A DNA stretch of 64,000 bases from Hawksworthiomyces lignivorus (taxonomy: Eukaryota; Ascomycota; Sordariomycetes; Ophiostomatales; Ophiostomataceae). The notes below the pieces were generated by a model. The model was not told where the DNA came from and ran no database searches. It worked only from the letters and a program-made list of their open reading frames with translations. This document shows positions 46,992 through 59,495 of the stretch, piece by piece; within the stretch, counting starts at the first letter, position 1, and every line of letters starts with the position of its first letter. The DNA is taken from contig NTMA01000092.1 in NCBI GenBank assembly GCA_002917075.1, forward strand, positions 104,253 to 168,252, given 5' to 3'. Made by a program: the position numbers and the translations under genes.

Positions 46992-47949
46992 GCCTTTTCC
47001 TGGGTAAGACGCATGTGCCTTTTTTTTTTGGCTCTCATCTCTTAAAGTTGTGCGGTTGCAAGCTATAGGAGATGAGCCAAGGTCAGCCCGGCCTTTAGAC
47101 GGGATAGTACGGTTCCGGTGGTGACTGAGCCAGCCACAACTCACATAGCTTGCAGCTTCGGCAGTCTGCATTACTTCTCAGCTCCGTTGATTTATCCAGG
47201 TTATACGACATGTCATGGAATAGAAGTGTCGGTGGCCTCTTTAAATTTTTATATAAGCGTTTGATGTACAGAACATCTTAGGAAAGGCAAGAGTCGGCAA
47301 TGGGTCGTACAGCATGACCTAGTGTATCACCCTCCGGCGTACATGACGGCATCAATCTTTTCAATAGAAAGACATCCAACCTCGTTGGTCTTCGCGTTAC
47401 CTTGACCGGAACCTGCATGTCATCTACAGCCGGCGAAAGTAAGCTTCAACGGTGTATGACAGCATGCATGTCTCATCTCTTTGTAAGGCAGACAAGAAGA
47501 ACCCAATTCGGAGCGATAGAGAGCAAGGAGATGTTTTTTTTTTTGTGTCGTCTATTATCTACATGATCCCGTAAATAATAGGAAGATAGACGTCAGCAGT
47601 CTCGGAAACAGTGTTATCAAAGATCTGCAATCTTAATCCTCGGTCATTTGATGTTCTCGAATAGTAACGCAGAAGGTGACAAAGATATGAGATATAGCAA
47701 ACTCAGGATTAAATCGAGAGTACACTGTAACTTTCTTCTTCCAGGACTCAGTCTACGCGTACATGTTTGACGAACGGCTGCCATCAACGTTACACAGAAC
47801 AGTGTTAATAGCTGGATCAAGGCCTTGGAGATAGCAGTAAAAAGGGAATCAAGAGATTGACGGACATTGATGACGCTGTGGCGGTCCAGTTACAACAAAC
47901 AGCTATCTAACTGCTTCATATCTGACGATTTTCTTTTACCGCTCGAGTC

Positions 47950-48310
47950 GCCACGGCCTGGCCTCTGAAGCACAGAATCTCAGCCCTGTTATTTCATATT
48001 GGATGGATTGGCGACTATTCGTGCTTGTAAATGTACATATCATTCTTACTATGGCCGCGGCACGCTGAGTCTATGGGAACAGTCAGATAGGAATACTTTA
48101 GATGAAAGGAGCATGGCATTGTTCTCACGCTTACACCTGGGAATTGTCTGGAAGGCGCTTACTGTACGTGACGACTCGTTGCCGCCAGAAAAGGAAATGG
48201 AAAATAGGATTGGAGCACAAATGTTCTCGGCTAGAAAGCACGTGTCACTACATACCATGGTGTTGCACAAAGCAAACCCTAAGCTGCACCTCTCAAATGT
48301 CGAGAACTGA
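47950..48310 (+). pseudogene. Possible relic of an ABC-C (MRP-type) transporter
   Basis: One frame from 47999 reads LDGLATIRACK, matching the (E)TLDGLATIRAFGW motif of fungal ABC-C transporters' second membrane domain, continuing with RNTLDERS where family members have N..LD.S. Just upstream, in another frame, EAQNLSPVISY resembles the LEAKSPLYSHF segment that normally precedes the motif. So a frameshift and a small deletion would explain it. The frame ends at 48310. No Walker motif or further membrane segment was found around it. The nine-residue match is unlikely by chance, but the remaining similarity is weak. If real, it is a short decayed fragment. Confidence 0.3.
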
Positions 48311-51300
48311 CGACAGAAAGACTGTGTGCAGCCTATATGGGGAGCAAGACAAGTTGTCGTTTGTCAGTCCTTGCTGCTTTTGTGTCTCTACGCATTTTTG
48401 TACAACTATATGGGGTGTCGGATATGTTGACTTCTCGTATGAAATTGATCTAGACTAAGAAACGATTGACTGTTGTCTTCCATGTATTTTTCTGACACGC
48501 ACAAGCTGCTTCTAGACTATTCTCTTACAGAATTGGCGATTCTTGTAAAATTCCTTTCGTGGCAGCGAATGCGCGGGAAGGAAAAGAGGCAATAAAGTAA
48601 GAGATGGAAAAGACTGGTTGGAATATATCCTTAAGAACAACGCAATCAATTAACACAAGCCCAATGATAGAGGCCGCGCTTCCCAGCTTTCTGGGTCAAT
48701 TTAGTTTACTTGAGTGTTTAATTTGTCGACTGGCTCAGCACTTGGCCCGTCCAGATTTAATATTTCCACATCTACTTTTTGTAATTGGACAATCTCCTCT
48801 TGTCACTGTTCATGTGGACATCTCTTGTCAATGTGACCGTTTTAAATAACTTAGCTGCATTCGAATATGCATCGTATGCTTCCACCTTCTTTTTTGGAAG
48901 TATTTGTTAGAGGGAATTTTATTTTCGTTTTCATTTCGGACGAGAGACTCGTGTAACTTTTAGCTTCCACGTTTTTGTTCAACGCATTTCTGTTTTGTCC
49001 TGTTTTACCTGCTTTCCAAAGGTATATTTAAATTTCAGACGGCACAACATAGCAGCGATCGCAGGCAAGGCGAGCAGCCTCTTCAAGAAACGGGAAATAT
49101 GAGAGGCACACGTTCTCTCCATCCTTCTTGCGGCCCAATGCCAACACTCGATGAGCATGTTATGTTACGTCTTTCCGGCTGGCTTTCGTGAAAAGCCCGA
49201 TGGAGTGTAAGACACGAGGTTGACAACTCAATGGCAAGTACCAATGCTTCTCGCCAGGATGCTATCAACCCGTCCATGTGTCTCCGCAGAGATGGTCTGT
49301 TAAGAAGATATACTTCTCCCGAGCGAGAGATATGTTGCAGTCTGACACTGCAGTGAACCGGCTGAAAACACGTTGGTAGAAAGTTCTCTTTTATTTACCC
49401 TAAAAGAGAGGGAAATACAGCGATATTAGAGACTAAGGTCACGATTGCCGTATTAAAAAGTTTTGGGTTTGTGTAGGACATTGTGCTCGCATGAGAAAAC
49501 GCCATCAACGTCATATTACAGTTAACGTAGAAGATGCCTGATATAGTAACACGTTCAACACCCCCTGGCTTACCTTCGTCCGGTTTGACCATGTTACGTC
49601 GATATAATCATATGTTCTTCCAACAAGTGGCATCCTGATTAGGAAAGAAAAAGTGAGAGTTGCACTGCAGGTTACATTGAAAATGAATCCGTCCAACGAT
49701 GCCATCGACGCGTGGGGGCCTAAGACAGACCCAAAAATCGAGTCAATGCATCTTGAGCCTAAGCCCATAGTGATACGTTTCTGCCCGAATGGTAGCGAGC
49801 CGCATCGTCAACGATGATATATGCGATTGCGTCGCATAGCTAGGGCTTTCGCCTAGTATTCTACCATGCACTGTCGCTGGAAAGACGGGCATACGGGTCG
49901 CGGAGACCTCAGGATGCCATATACTATGTATCTGCACGAGGCTGGATTTGGAAATGCAAGGGTTCAAAGTTTCAAGCCCAGTTGAAAACAACATACATCA
50001 TGGGACGCTAAGGGAGTACAAGCAAGGGACATGTAGTACTACATGCCTCTCAAATCTCTTCGGGCCAGCATACAAGGTAAGCAACTTACCGATATTTATG
50101 ATAAGTATAGTTAAAAGTAGTCAGAGTTAAGTTTTACAAGATGCTCTTTCCAGCTTTGCAGGCATCCAGACCGAAAATTTTGACGAGCGAGAGAGCACCT
50201 GCTCTTGAACATCTAGCTCCTTATATATTTTCCCTCGCTATAGATTGCGTCGGTCTATGATTGACAGTGCAAGGCAAGGCACCGCAGCCACGAAGAGCAA
50301 CCTTTTAACGCATCAAAATGATTGAAGCGAAGCTAGCTATCACGCAGCCACTCGGATCTGCTGCGTCGTAGATGCAGCAGAATAGCCGGTCATTTCATAA
50401 GGCCCGTTGTTCACAGGCTAGATTGTCTTCGCCTTGTCTCTTGGGATATGGCGTGGGGGATCATCGTGAAGATGGAACTATGTTTCCCCTGATAGAGTCC
50501 CCCCACACATCCCCCAGATCTGATAAAGGACGATTCGCAGAGTAGCTTGCATATGTCGTGTTGGGACACGCTCCCCAGCTTGCCAGCTCACAGCCTGATG
50601 AGAAATACCTAAAAAGAAGGTTGGCCAAGGAGAAGTTGAGCCGAATTTTCTCGTGACTGTCTAGCCTCGCATGTTAAAAAATAATACCTACGCATCTCAG
50701 GCCTTTACTGGCCGGTTAGTAATATTAGCTAGAAGAGGAGAGCCCTGCACTCTCTCCTGTAACAATGTTCCAGCGCTATAATTCAATTCCCGGCCATAAG
50801 CTGTCAAATTTGGACCTTAATTCAAAACTATCTCATTGCCGACCTCTTAAGCAGTGCCGACATGCATGCGAGCAGAATCCTCAAAAAAGCAGCCCCCGTC
50901 AACCGGTGAGGACAAGTGCAACGTGAGGCCGCTGAGTAGAAAGCGCACCTGAGGCGAAATAGAAGAAACAACAAAGGGGCAAACGAAAATGAAAACGAAA
51001 CAAGGAGGCGTGCGCTGGAATCTGATAAGCACCCATTGGAAGGAAAATTATACCGCCGATGTTGCCGCACATGCGTGCACCATACGGATGTATGAGGTAC
51101 TAAAAAGAAGGAAAAAGAAAGAAGAGGGAGGGATGGGGTCGACCCGGTATGGCTGCGTCAAACGTCTGCATATGTACCCAAATAATAAACCTGGTCAGAA
51201 CGTAGCGGTGACATTGTTCCTCAGACAGAAGGAAGGGGAAAGCAGGTGAGGCGAGAATGGGGAAGAAATAGAAAATAAAATATCCTGAGATTGGTAAGGT

Positions 51301-52182
51301 ATCAGCGATGCCCGTTTTCTCTGATGCTGGCTCATATGAGGTGTAGTCTTGCTCCCCATCTTTATGTAACTCTTTCTTCCATTCCTCATCTAAGCTTACG
51401 GAGGTAAAACGTGGCCAAGGACAGAAAAGGAAAAAGGGTAGTCTGAGATTTTTTGGGAGAGGGGCAGAGAGGCGTGGCTGTAGCTTGAGTGTGACACGTT
51501 GCTCTCGAATAAAAACCAAATAAAGAGACTGAAAATAAGTGAAAATAGAAAAGAAACGAGAGGCAGCTGGCCAGACCCCGTAGAACGTAAGACAAAAAAA
51601 TACCATGGTGTTCCATGGGTGCTTCCCTCCGGTTATCGCGTGCTTTTCCTTGTTTTTGTGAATATTGACTGATCTCATTATACTTTTGTTCGTTCCTTTC
51701 TCTCCGCAGTTCAATGCAGAAATCGGGGTCTCGAAAAGGGATCGGCAGGCAAAAATCCGTGTTTCTGGTAGAAGAGCGGAAGCTCCACCTATACGTAGCC
51801 TTTTTGTATTGTACACCGGCTGCTCTAGTTTGCCACAGCAGAGCATATTTGGTCCCTCTTGGCTCCCTCAGCGGAATTGTCCTTAGTTTCTCTGCGGTTC
51901 CTTTTTATCCCTATCACCTCTTATCGTTTTGTTGAGTCGGTCAAAGCTGGCGGGAGGCGTTGGGCCCCTCTTCGAAACTGACGCGGGAAGAAGATGCTAG
52001 GGTGTCTGGAACTGGCTGGTAAGACACCCGAGCGGATACCATAAACCTAAGGTGGACATGTGAAAGGCATGTGGAAGACATGCTATGGACAGGTATTCGG
52101 TAGGCCTGGCAAGGCCGACAAAAGGGCTGTTCGAAAGCCAGCCCAGCACATGGCATGACGAGCATGCATTTCGCCTAAAGGC

Positions 52183-52202
52183 TTTTTTTTTTTTTTTTTT
52201 TT
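52183..52202 (+). repeat. Poly-T tract
   Basis: Twenty consecutive T in the gene-poor region. Confidence 0.85.
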
Positions 52203-53241
52203 GAGTTTATTAATGTTTCATGTATCAGCAGCGGGCAGGGGGGAGCTGCTGAAAAGGCTTTGATGGAACATAGTAGGTTGCCAAGTAAGCTGTTTTGCGC
52301 AGACGAAGCAACCTCCATGTGCGCCAATAGCCTTGGGAGCTTAATGAGGATGAAAGACATAGTGTACACGAGATGAAAAGATAAACGCTTCGGTAGAGGG
52401 AGACAAGGGCCGGGAAGAAGCTGGGCCAGCCGAAGGGCGGCACGCTGCCGGGACGCACCAATTAGTCCGTCACGGCTTTAATTCCACGCTATTCCACCTT
52501 CGGTCTCACCTATGTATATCTCTTGCTCCTCCTTGCCTGTGGCTTCTTTCACTCTGGCTGCTTTTTTCTCTCTTCCTAGCCCGATCCTCTTCTTCTAACC
52601 TGTCTTTGTTCTTAGTGTTTCCTGCGGTTATCCTTTTAGGGCGTTTTTTATGTGTTGTCTCGCCACGAAGCCCGTTGATCAAGAAGAGTACTTCGTACGA
52701 GCCTCACCGCCTTGCAACAGCAACTGATTGCAGGGAGTGCACATGCAGAGAATCCACTTCCAATGAGACAGGATGCTTCCCGTATGGTTGGTTTGGGATT
52801 CAAAGGGGTCAACGAGGGGTGTGTGGAGGAGGGGTCAACCAGCGCAGAGCTGGGCGCCAGCAGCCAACGGCGTTCCCACGTCTATTCCATTGGAACGGCG
52901 TTGGATCAATAGCTTCGTCGCACACAGCGCGGAGAGTGGCAAGCAGGTAACTCATGTAAGATGTGCACGTAGCACCAACAGTACCATGGTACGAACTGGC
53001 CTGCTCTCAGCGTTACGGGTTACCTCAGACGAGAGGAGCCAGACAATACACAGGTCAAGCAGCGCCAGGTCCAAAATTTCTGTATTGGGAGCAAGCCTGC
53101 AACAGCATTCTACCCACAGCCCGAGCCTATAGAGACTGCTGCCGAGACAATATGGAAGCAGGCCATTGTTCAGGATAGGGATGAGCGGCAGAGATTGGGA
53201 ACAGAGACAGGGCCAGAGAAGAAGGGGACCAGGGAGGGAAT

Positions 53242-53263
53242 AGAGAGAGAGAGAGAGAGAGAG
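53242..53263 (+). repeat. AG microsatellite
   Basis: About eleven AG units; no gene context. Confidence 0.85.
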
Positions 53264-53580
53264 CTGATCCCTCGGAAACCCGACTGAGAGCAGTGCTGGG
53301 GCAAGTGTTGGAAGCAGGTTTGATGCAATGGGGAGTGTGCGCAGCAATCTGAAGAAGCTCCCACCGGTCAGGGAAACAGAGGTGGTGGCCATGGGGACAG
53401 GCAAGGATGGCTGCTTTAGATGCCGGCGGGTTAAAAGGTGCAGGCTCCTACCGGCTAACGGCATGAGGAGCTACCTCGAGCAAAAAGGACGCGAGAGAGG
53501 AAGAATGAGAAAACGGGAAATGAGAATTGCAAACACTCAAAAGGGGAGAGAGAGATAAACTTGCTAATACGTACCTTACG

Positions 53581-56153
53581 AATCGTGGGAAATGGAAACG
53601 ACCCCCATTTCTTGACCGGCCACCCCTGCCAGAAAACAACCCGCCCCCCGCGGTCTTGCCCGCTCTCCCGGTTGCGTTTACCTTTCCACCGCTCCTTCGA
53701 CGTGATTGCCATTTTGGTTTGTCCGGCGGTATCTTAATCCTCGTTTCCCTCGTTCCTTCCTTTCCTGGTTCTACCACAGTCCCTTCCTGACCTTTCCGTG
53801 ACCCTTCTCTGAGCCTTCCCTTGCACTCTTATGCTCCTGCACCCTGTTTCCATTCCTTCTTCCTTCTAGAGCAGACTTCCTCCCACGCCTCCCCACCCCT
53901 TACAAAACAAAACTTTGTAAAGCGCCTTACCACTGCGTCAGCTCCTCGCATATCGTACCGCCTCCTGACCTGGTCCGTCTTCAAAACCCTCATTACCCTT
54001 GCGTCTTGCTAGTCTCGCTCTGCTGCAATCTGTGCGAGCACGCCGTGCAAGCCCCAAGGTTATTTTATCATCGGTCTCGCCCCGACCAATCTGCATCCGC
54101 CGGCGAGCAGCAGCTCTCGCAAAGCCCATTGGCTCGAGAACCTCTGTCACCCTTGCACCGTGCTCACCACTCGTGCCTCCCTCTTCCGAGCGGGAATGGT
54201 AGCGAACGGGAAAGGATGACCCTTTGTTTTGAGTACAGACTATGATTTGTGTTAAGTTTTACCTCAAGATATCTTTGATTCGTGTATATAATTTTATTTT
54301 TATTCTAGGCTTTTTCCATTTTATTTCGCTTTTGGGAATTAATCAATTCGTTGAATTTATCGATTTTACCTTTTGAGAATTATATTTTATTTTTTGCACT
54401 ATTAAGAGGTCTTTTCAGCTTTCAGTCTCTAATTTCGCTCCTCTCTCTCTCTCTTTTCGTCTTATTTTTATGTGATTTTTTTTTTGTTTGGTGATCTTTG
54501 CCGTGCTGTGAGAGGCCGATGCTTTTTCTTGCAGGCCTCACAGACCTCTCTGCTTCGTCTGTAATTCTCTCTATTTTTACTATTTCTCGTCTTGCTGCCC
54601 TCTTCCCTCTTCCCTCTGCTTTGGCGCTTCCACTTTCTCCTTCCTTCTCTGCCTCCTCCCCTCCTCTCGTTTTTCTTCTCTTCCTTCTTCTTTCCCTTCT
54701 CTTCTTTTCTCCCTCTCCTCTTCCTTCTCTTGCTCGTTAACCCGGCCTTCTCCGAAAGCACACCCACGTTCGTTCTCTGAATAGCTTCACTCACCCCCCG
54801 TCCCAAAAACCTCATTCGGTTTTCCTCCAGCATTATCGCTTGGTGTCATCCCCAAGGTGGCCAATTCCAGTCTTACCCTCCAAAGATCTCATTGTTTTAC
54901 ATCCTGCGTATACTAGCCGAGATTCTTCGCCTTCATCCTCACCTCCCACCTCCATCTTTCTCGTATCATCACTTGCTCACGTCCCGCTTTCTCCGTATTC
55001 TTTCCTACCTTCTAGATCCACCCCTCACCCTGTGCTCCTCTCGTCATCTGCTCCTGGATCTGGAAAAAGCACAAAATTCTCACCCATTCCACTTTCTGGC
55101 CCCATCATACACACGCCGAATCGAGACCATAGCTCGCTTCCTCAACTAAGCCGCTTCAAAAGCCGTCATCTTCGTCAACATTACCGTCGTCTTCACGAAA
55201 ATTGTCTTTAGACCGTCTCTCAGACAGTGCCTCCTTGTCCCGTCTTAGTCTCGCGCTAGACTAGCATCCTTGCCCTAAAGCCGCGCATTAAAAAGGGTCT
55301 GGTGTCTTGGTCTCTGTGCTGCTCCAAAGCAAACTTATATTATATCCACGACTAGGCCTAGACAGGGTCTTTTAAAGAAAGTGGGTTTCGCCACTACTCA
55401 TCTTGTCACCTGCCCCACCAATCGACCACCGGCCATTTCTCAAGGGAAGAATGGCGAGAAACTCGACGGCCGCTTTCCCAATTTTTCTGAATGCCTTTGT
55501 CTCTGCTAACCTCGCGTGTTTTGTTTAGGTGTCGTCCCACCAATTGCCACCCCTGAAAGGACAAAAGTCAGAGAGAGGCATGGTCTTTTCCTAAAGGTGC
55601 TTTCCGCCGCCTTTTCTACCCATCTATCTATACTCTCTCAGCTTTCCTTGGGTCAGCTTTCCTTGGGTCTTTGTCATTCTCCTCACGTCTCCAGCCTCTC
55701 GCTCTCCTAACCCGCCTTTTCTCCCCTCACCTCTTCACCTTTCTCCTCTCACCTTTCTCCTCTCCATCTCCTCCTCCTCCTCTCCTCCTCCCTTTCGTTT
55801 TTGGACCTTTCTCCTCCTTCTTCCTTCCTTCCCCCTATCTCTGTCCCCATTCTAGTTCCCGGGGCGCAGCTCAACGATGCCCTCTCCGGTATCGTCTTGG
55901 GCTCTCTCTTAACACCCAAGAAACACCCTTATCCAAGACGAGGAGCATTTGCTGGGCGAGGTTAGATCACAATATACCCAAGACTTCCTGAATCTCAAAA
56001 GAACGCCGGTCATTGGTTTTCGCTCAAAGCTTAGCTAACATCTTGCTGCTCGGCTATCCGCCCTCCCCCTTTTTTTTATTTCTTAGATACAAAAAAGCTT
56101 CTCGAAAGAATCGTCAGTCCATCTTCTCGTCGGTACGCAGTCCAATCCCCACC
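53581..56153 (+). promoter_or_regulatory. Long pyrimidine-rich promoter and leader of the HMT1-type transporter
   Basis: Nearly 2.6 kb in which the plus strand is strongly C/T-rich, most of all at 54480-55140 and 55670-55850. This is the usual look of filamentous fungal transcription starts but unusually long. A GCTAAC branch-like site followed by TTTAG at 55505-55528 suggests a 5' UTR intron acceptor. Open frames inside consist mostly of Ser, Pro, Leu and Phe and are taken as chance products of the composition. Confidence 0.5.
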
Positions 56154-59100
56154 ATGGCTCCGTCGGTAGCCAAGTCCTGGCCGGAGGCCATCCTCTACCG
56201 GTTTCAGCTGTGGTATGGGCTTGCATTGTTAGTGATTTTCGTGATTGCTATTGCTCTAAATAGCATCTTGGATTCGCGGCGTGCTGCTCAGTTGATCCGG
56301 CCGGCTGCAACTGGTCCAGGGGGGCGACCGCTACCCGCAACACGTCGGAAATCTCAGGATTCAGACACTGTCACCTTCTCACCTGAACCGGAAATTAGCA
56401 AAGCCACCAAACGCATATACGCCTACGCCAGTGCCTGTCTTGTTCTCACCTTCTTAGCCGACTTTGCAAGTGTTATTTCGCATACCGTTTCAGAGACAAA
56501 TAACCCAAATAGCAAATATGGCTGGTGGTGCGGGGAGGAGACGTCTGTATGTTGCCTTATAATTCCTACATTTTATCTTGTTTACCTTTATTCTGCCATG
56601 GGAGAGGGGTTTTGGTTTATTCCTCTTCTGCTTTGGATGGCACCGATTCGTGACTGCAATACCCTGCAATCTCGACTTGTCTTATGTCTTTGAAACTCAC
56701 AGTCCTTTAGGTCTATTATATTTCCGGCCTATTTATGCACCTATACGTCTTGATTTACCTACTAGAAGCCGACCGAACCCCCAACAAACCGGTGATTGCT
56801 TTTTGGGCTGTAACTTTGATCCTAGAAGTCATCATTTTTGTCGTCAATATCGTGCGAGTGAGCGGTCGCCATCAGGTGTTGCGGAGCGTTGTCCTCGATA
56901 TCTGGACTACCGCCTATGGTCCTGATAAATGGGACTATCTTGACATTGCCATTGGAACAGTCCGCATTGTATTGCTCTGCTTCATGTTGGTTGTCTACTT
57001 TTCTGTTGTTTTGTCAAGAAACTTGAATTTTCTAGAAAAGAGAGAAGATGCCAGCCAGCCAACGCATGCAGATGAAGCCGTGGAGGCCAGCGAAACTACT
57101 CCTCTCATCAATGGCAGCGCTACCAGCAGGTCCACCTATGAAACTAATGGAGTAAAGACGATGAATAGCAAATCGAAGGGCCATGTCCGGGGCTTCGTTG
57201 ACGAAATATCGAATGGTTCATCTCATAATTCTTCAAACGGGTCAGCAAACGGCTCTGCAAATGGTTTTGCGAACGGCTCTGCAAATGGATTAGCGAATGG
57301 ATACGCAAATGGCTCTGCGAAGGCCCCGAAAGGTCCCGCCGCTACGGTACACAGCCAAGGACTCAACAACAATAACAACAACGATGGAGAAGAAACTGCT
57401 TTTTACCGGCCTCAAAAGCTTCCGCACAAAACCTGGTGGGAATACCTCACTAGTTACTCACTGTTTTTCCCTTACCTGTGGCCGCGCGACTCGACCAAAT
57501 TAAAAGTCATTGTCGTGCTTTGCTTTTTAATTCTAGTTGTCCAGCGAGTTGTCAACTTTCTAGTACCAAACCAGATTGGTAACATCACTGATGCCTTTGA
57601 AGCTGGTTCGGGAATGCCTTGGTTGGAGATTTTGATCTTTATTTTCTACAAGGTCTTGCAAGGACAATCCGGTCTTTTGGGCTCGGTACGGGCACTTCTT
57701 TGGATCCCCGTATCACAGTATTCCTATCGTGCCCTCACGACTGCCGCGTTTGAGCATGTTCATTCTCTATCTCTCGACTTCCATCTAGGCAAACGAACCG
57801 GCGAAGTTCTCTCTGCACTCAACAAAGGCGCTGCCATAAATTCATTCTTGGAACAAGTTACGTTCCAAGTCTTCCCGATGCTCATCGACCTCCTCGTGGC
57901 CATTGTCTATTTCCTGATTCGCTTTGGCGCCATATACTCTACTATTGCCGCTGTTATCACGGTTTTCTACTTGCACATGACTGTCAAGATGGCGTCGACT
58001 CGTGCCGACCTGCGGCGGGATATGGTCAATGCCGACCGTGAAGAAGAAGCCGTCAAAAACGACTCGATTACCAGCTACGAGACAGTTAAATATTTCAACG
58101 CCGAGGCCTTTGAGTTCAACCGCTATCGCAAAGCTATTAAGAGTTTCCAGGCAGCTGAGGCCAAGGTAACATGGGGCATGAACAACATGAACATTTGCCA
58201 ATCGCTCGTTTTCATGTGCGGCATTCTCATCATGCTGATGGTCGCAGCCGTTGAAGTTACTCAAGGCATGAGGTCTATTGGTGATTTTGTCGTGATGATT
58301 ACATACCTAGGGCAGCTGCAGGGTCCGTTGAATTTCTTTGGCTCTTTCTATCGGACCGTTCAGCAGGCCATGATCTCCGGCGAGCGCCTTTTAGAATTGT
58401 TCAAAATTCAGCCAACCGTGGTTGACCGCCAAGGAGTGAGGCTGCTGCCTGAATGCCAGGGTCATATCCGCTGGTCTAATGTACAATTTTCGTACCACAA
58501 AGACCGCACTGCCTTGCACGATCTTTCGTTTGACTGCTTTCCCGGCACTACAACAGCCTTTGTTGGCGAATCAGGAGGCGGAAAGTCTACTATTTTCCGG
58601 CTTATGTTCCGTTACTATAACTGCCAAGATGGCACCATTGAAATTGATGGCCATGATGTCAAAGATGTCACCATTGATTCAGTCCGCCGCCATATTGGTG
58701 TCGTTCCTCAAGACACCATTCTATTTAACGAAACTATCATGTACAACCTCAAGTATGCAAATCCAGGCGTGTCAGATGAAGAGGTACATGAGGCGTGTCG
58801 AGCGGCGAGCATCCATGATCGAATTCTCTCCTTCCCTAACGGCTACGATACCAAAGTTGGCGACCGTGGCACTCGTTTAAGTGGAGGCGAGAAACAGCGT
58901 GTCGCCATTGCTCGCACGATCCTCAAAAACCCTAAAATTATCATGCTGGATGAAGCAACATCTGCTTTAGATAGCGAGACGGAACAACAGATCCAAGCGA
59001 AGCTTATCCGTGGCGGCAGCCTTGGCCAGGATCGCACCCTCTTGATTATTGCGTACGTTATGTTTCTGATTCAATTCTTTTTTTTTCCACATTTTGCGCA

Positions 59101-59495
59101 ATGCTAACCTGTAGTATAGTCATCGACTTTCTACCATCACACATGCAGATCAAATCATTGTACTTCATGCTGGAGCGATTGTTGAGAGGGGCACACACAA
59201 TGAGCTACTTGCCATGAAGGGCCGATACGCATCAATGTGGGAGAACCAGTCTCAAGCAGAGCAGGCAGCGGTGGCTGCCCGCCACGCTACAGCTCGAGCA
59301 AATAAACTCATGCGCCAGGCGCACATTAGTAACAAATCTACACAGCCTCGGGGAGCTGAGGAGAACTCAGACGGTTATGCTAGCTTATCATCGTCGACTA
59401 TCTTGGCTACTGGGCTTACGACACCTAGGCAAGGAAGCATTGGGCGGACTGATGAGTCTTCGGATGATGACCAGCGACCAACGAAAGACAAATAA
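56154..59495 (+). CDS. HMT1: HMT1-type vacuolar ABC half-transporter (ABCB family)
   Basis: Fission yeast Hmt1 and relatives move phytochelatins or glutathione conjugates into the vacuole and give cadmium tolerance (family knowledge). Exons 56154-56546, 56711-59052 and 59120-59495 give 1036 residues. Intron 1 (164 bases, GTATGT...TTTAG) rebuilds [16 protein letters not shown], the N-terminal membrane region of this family; intron 2 rebuilds LLIIAHRLSTI. Four or five extra N-terminal helices come first, then a hydrophilic insert with an ANG-unit repeat (57235-57325), a six-helix transporter core (from about residue 305), and one nucleotide-binding domain: GESGGGKS at about 750, LSGGEKQR at about 853, IIMLDEAT at about 876, H-loop in AHRLST. 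The C-terminal tail is Ser/Thr-rich. Metal specificity is not visible from sequence. Confidence 0.93.
57235..57325 (+). repeat. 12-base tandem repeat encoding xANG units in HMT1
   Basis: Seven degenerate 12-base units of the form (T)NNGCNAAYGG, translated as [16 protein letters not shown]. They sit in the cytosolic linker between N-terminal helices and transporter core. Confidence 0.85.

Larger units (their letters stand above)
46977..53580. other. Gene-poor stretch between tRNA-Ile and the HMT1 leader
   Basis: I find no intact gene in 6.6 kb. There are short open frames on both strands but none longer than about 250 codons; the longest (minus, 51846-51100) has no motif and a biased Phe/Pro/Ser composition typical of chance frames in CT-rich DNA. 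One possible decayed ABC-transporter piece is listed separately. Simple repeats include 20 T at 52183-52202 and an AG run at 53242-53263. No terminal repeats or transposase motifs are seen. Confidence 0.45.

Noticed and set aside
48604..48849. 81-codon plus-strand frame
   Set aside because: No motif, no splice context, and no similarity to the ABC relic nearby.
51100..51846. 248-codon minus-strand open frame
   Set aside because: No recognisable domain, Phe/Ser/Pro-rich as expected from CT-rich DNA, and no signal peptide at its start. Could only be rescued by transcript evidence.
54480..55991. Several 80-120-codon plus-strand frames rich in Ser, Pro, Phe and Leu
   Set aside because: They follow from the pyrimidine-rich composition of the HMT1 leader and share no feature of real proteins.
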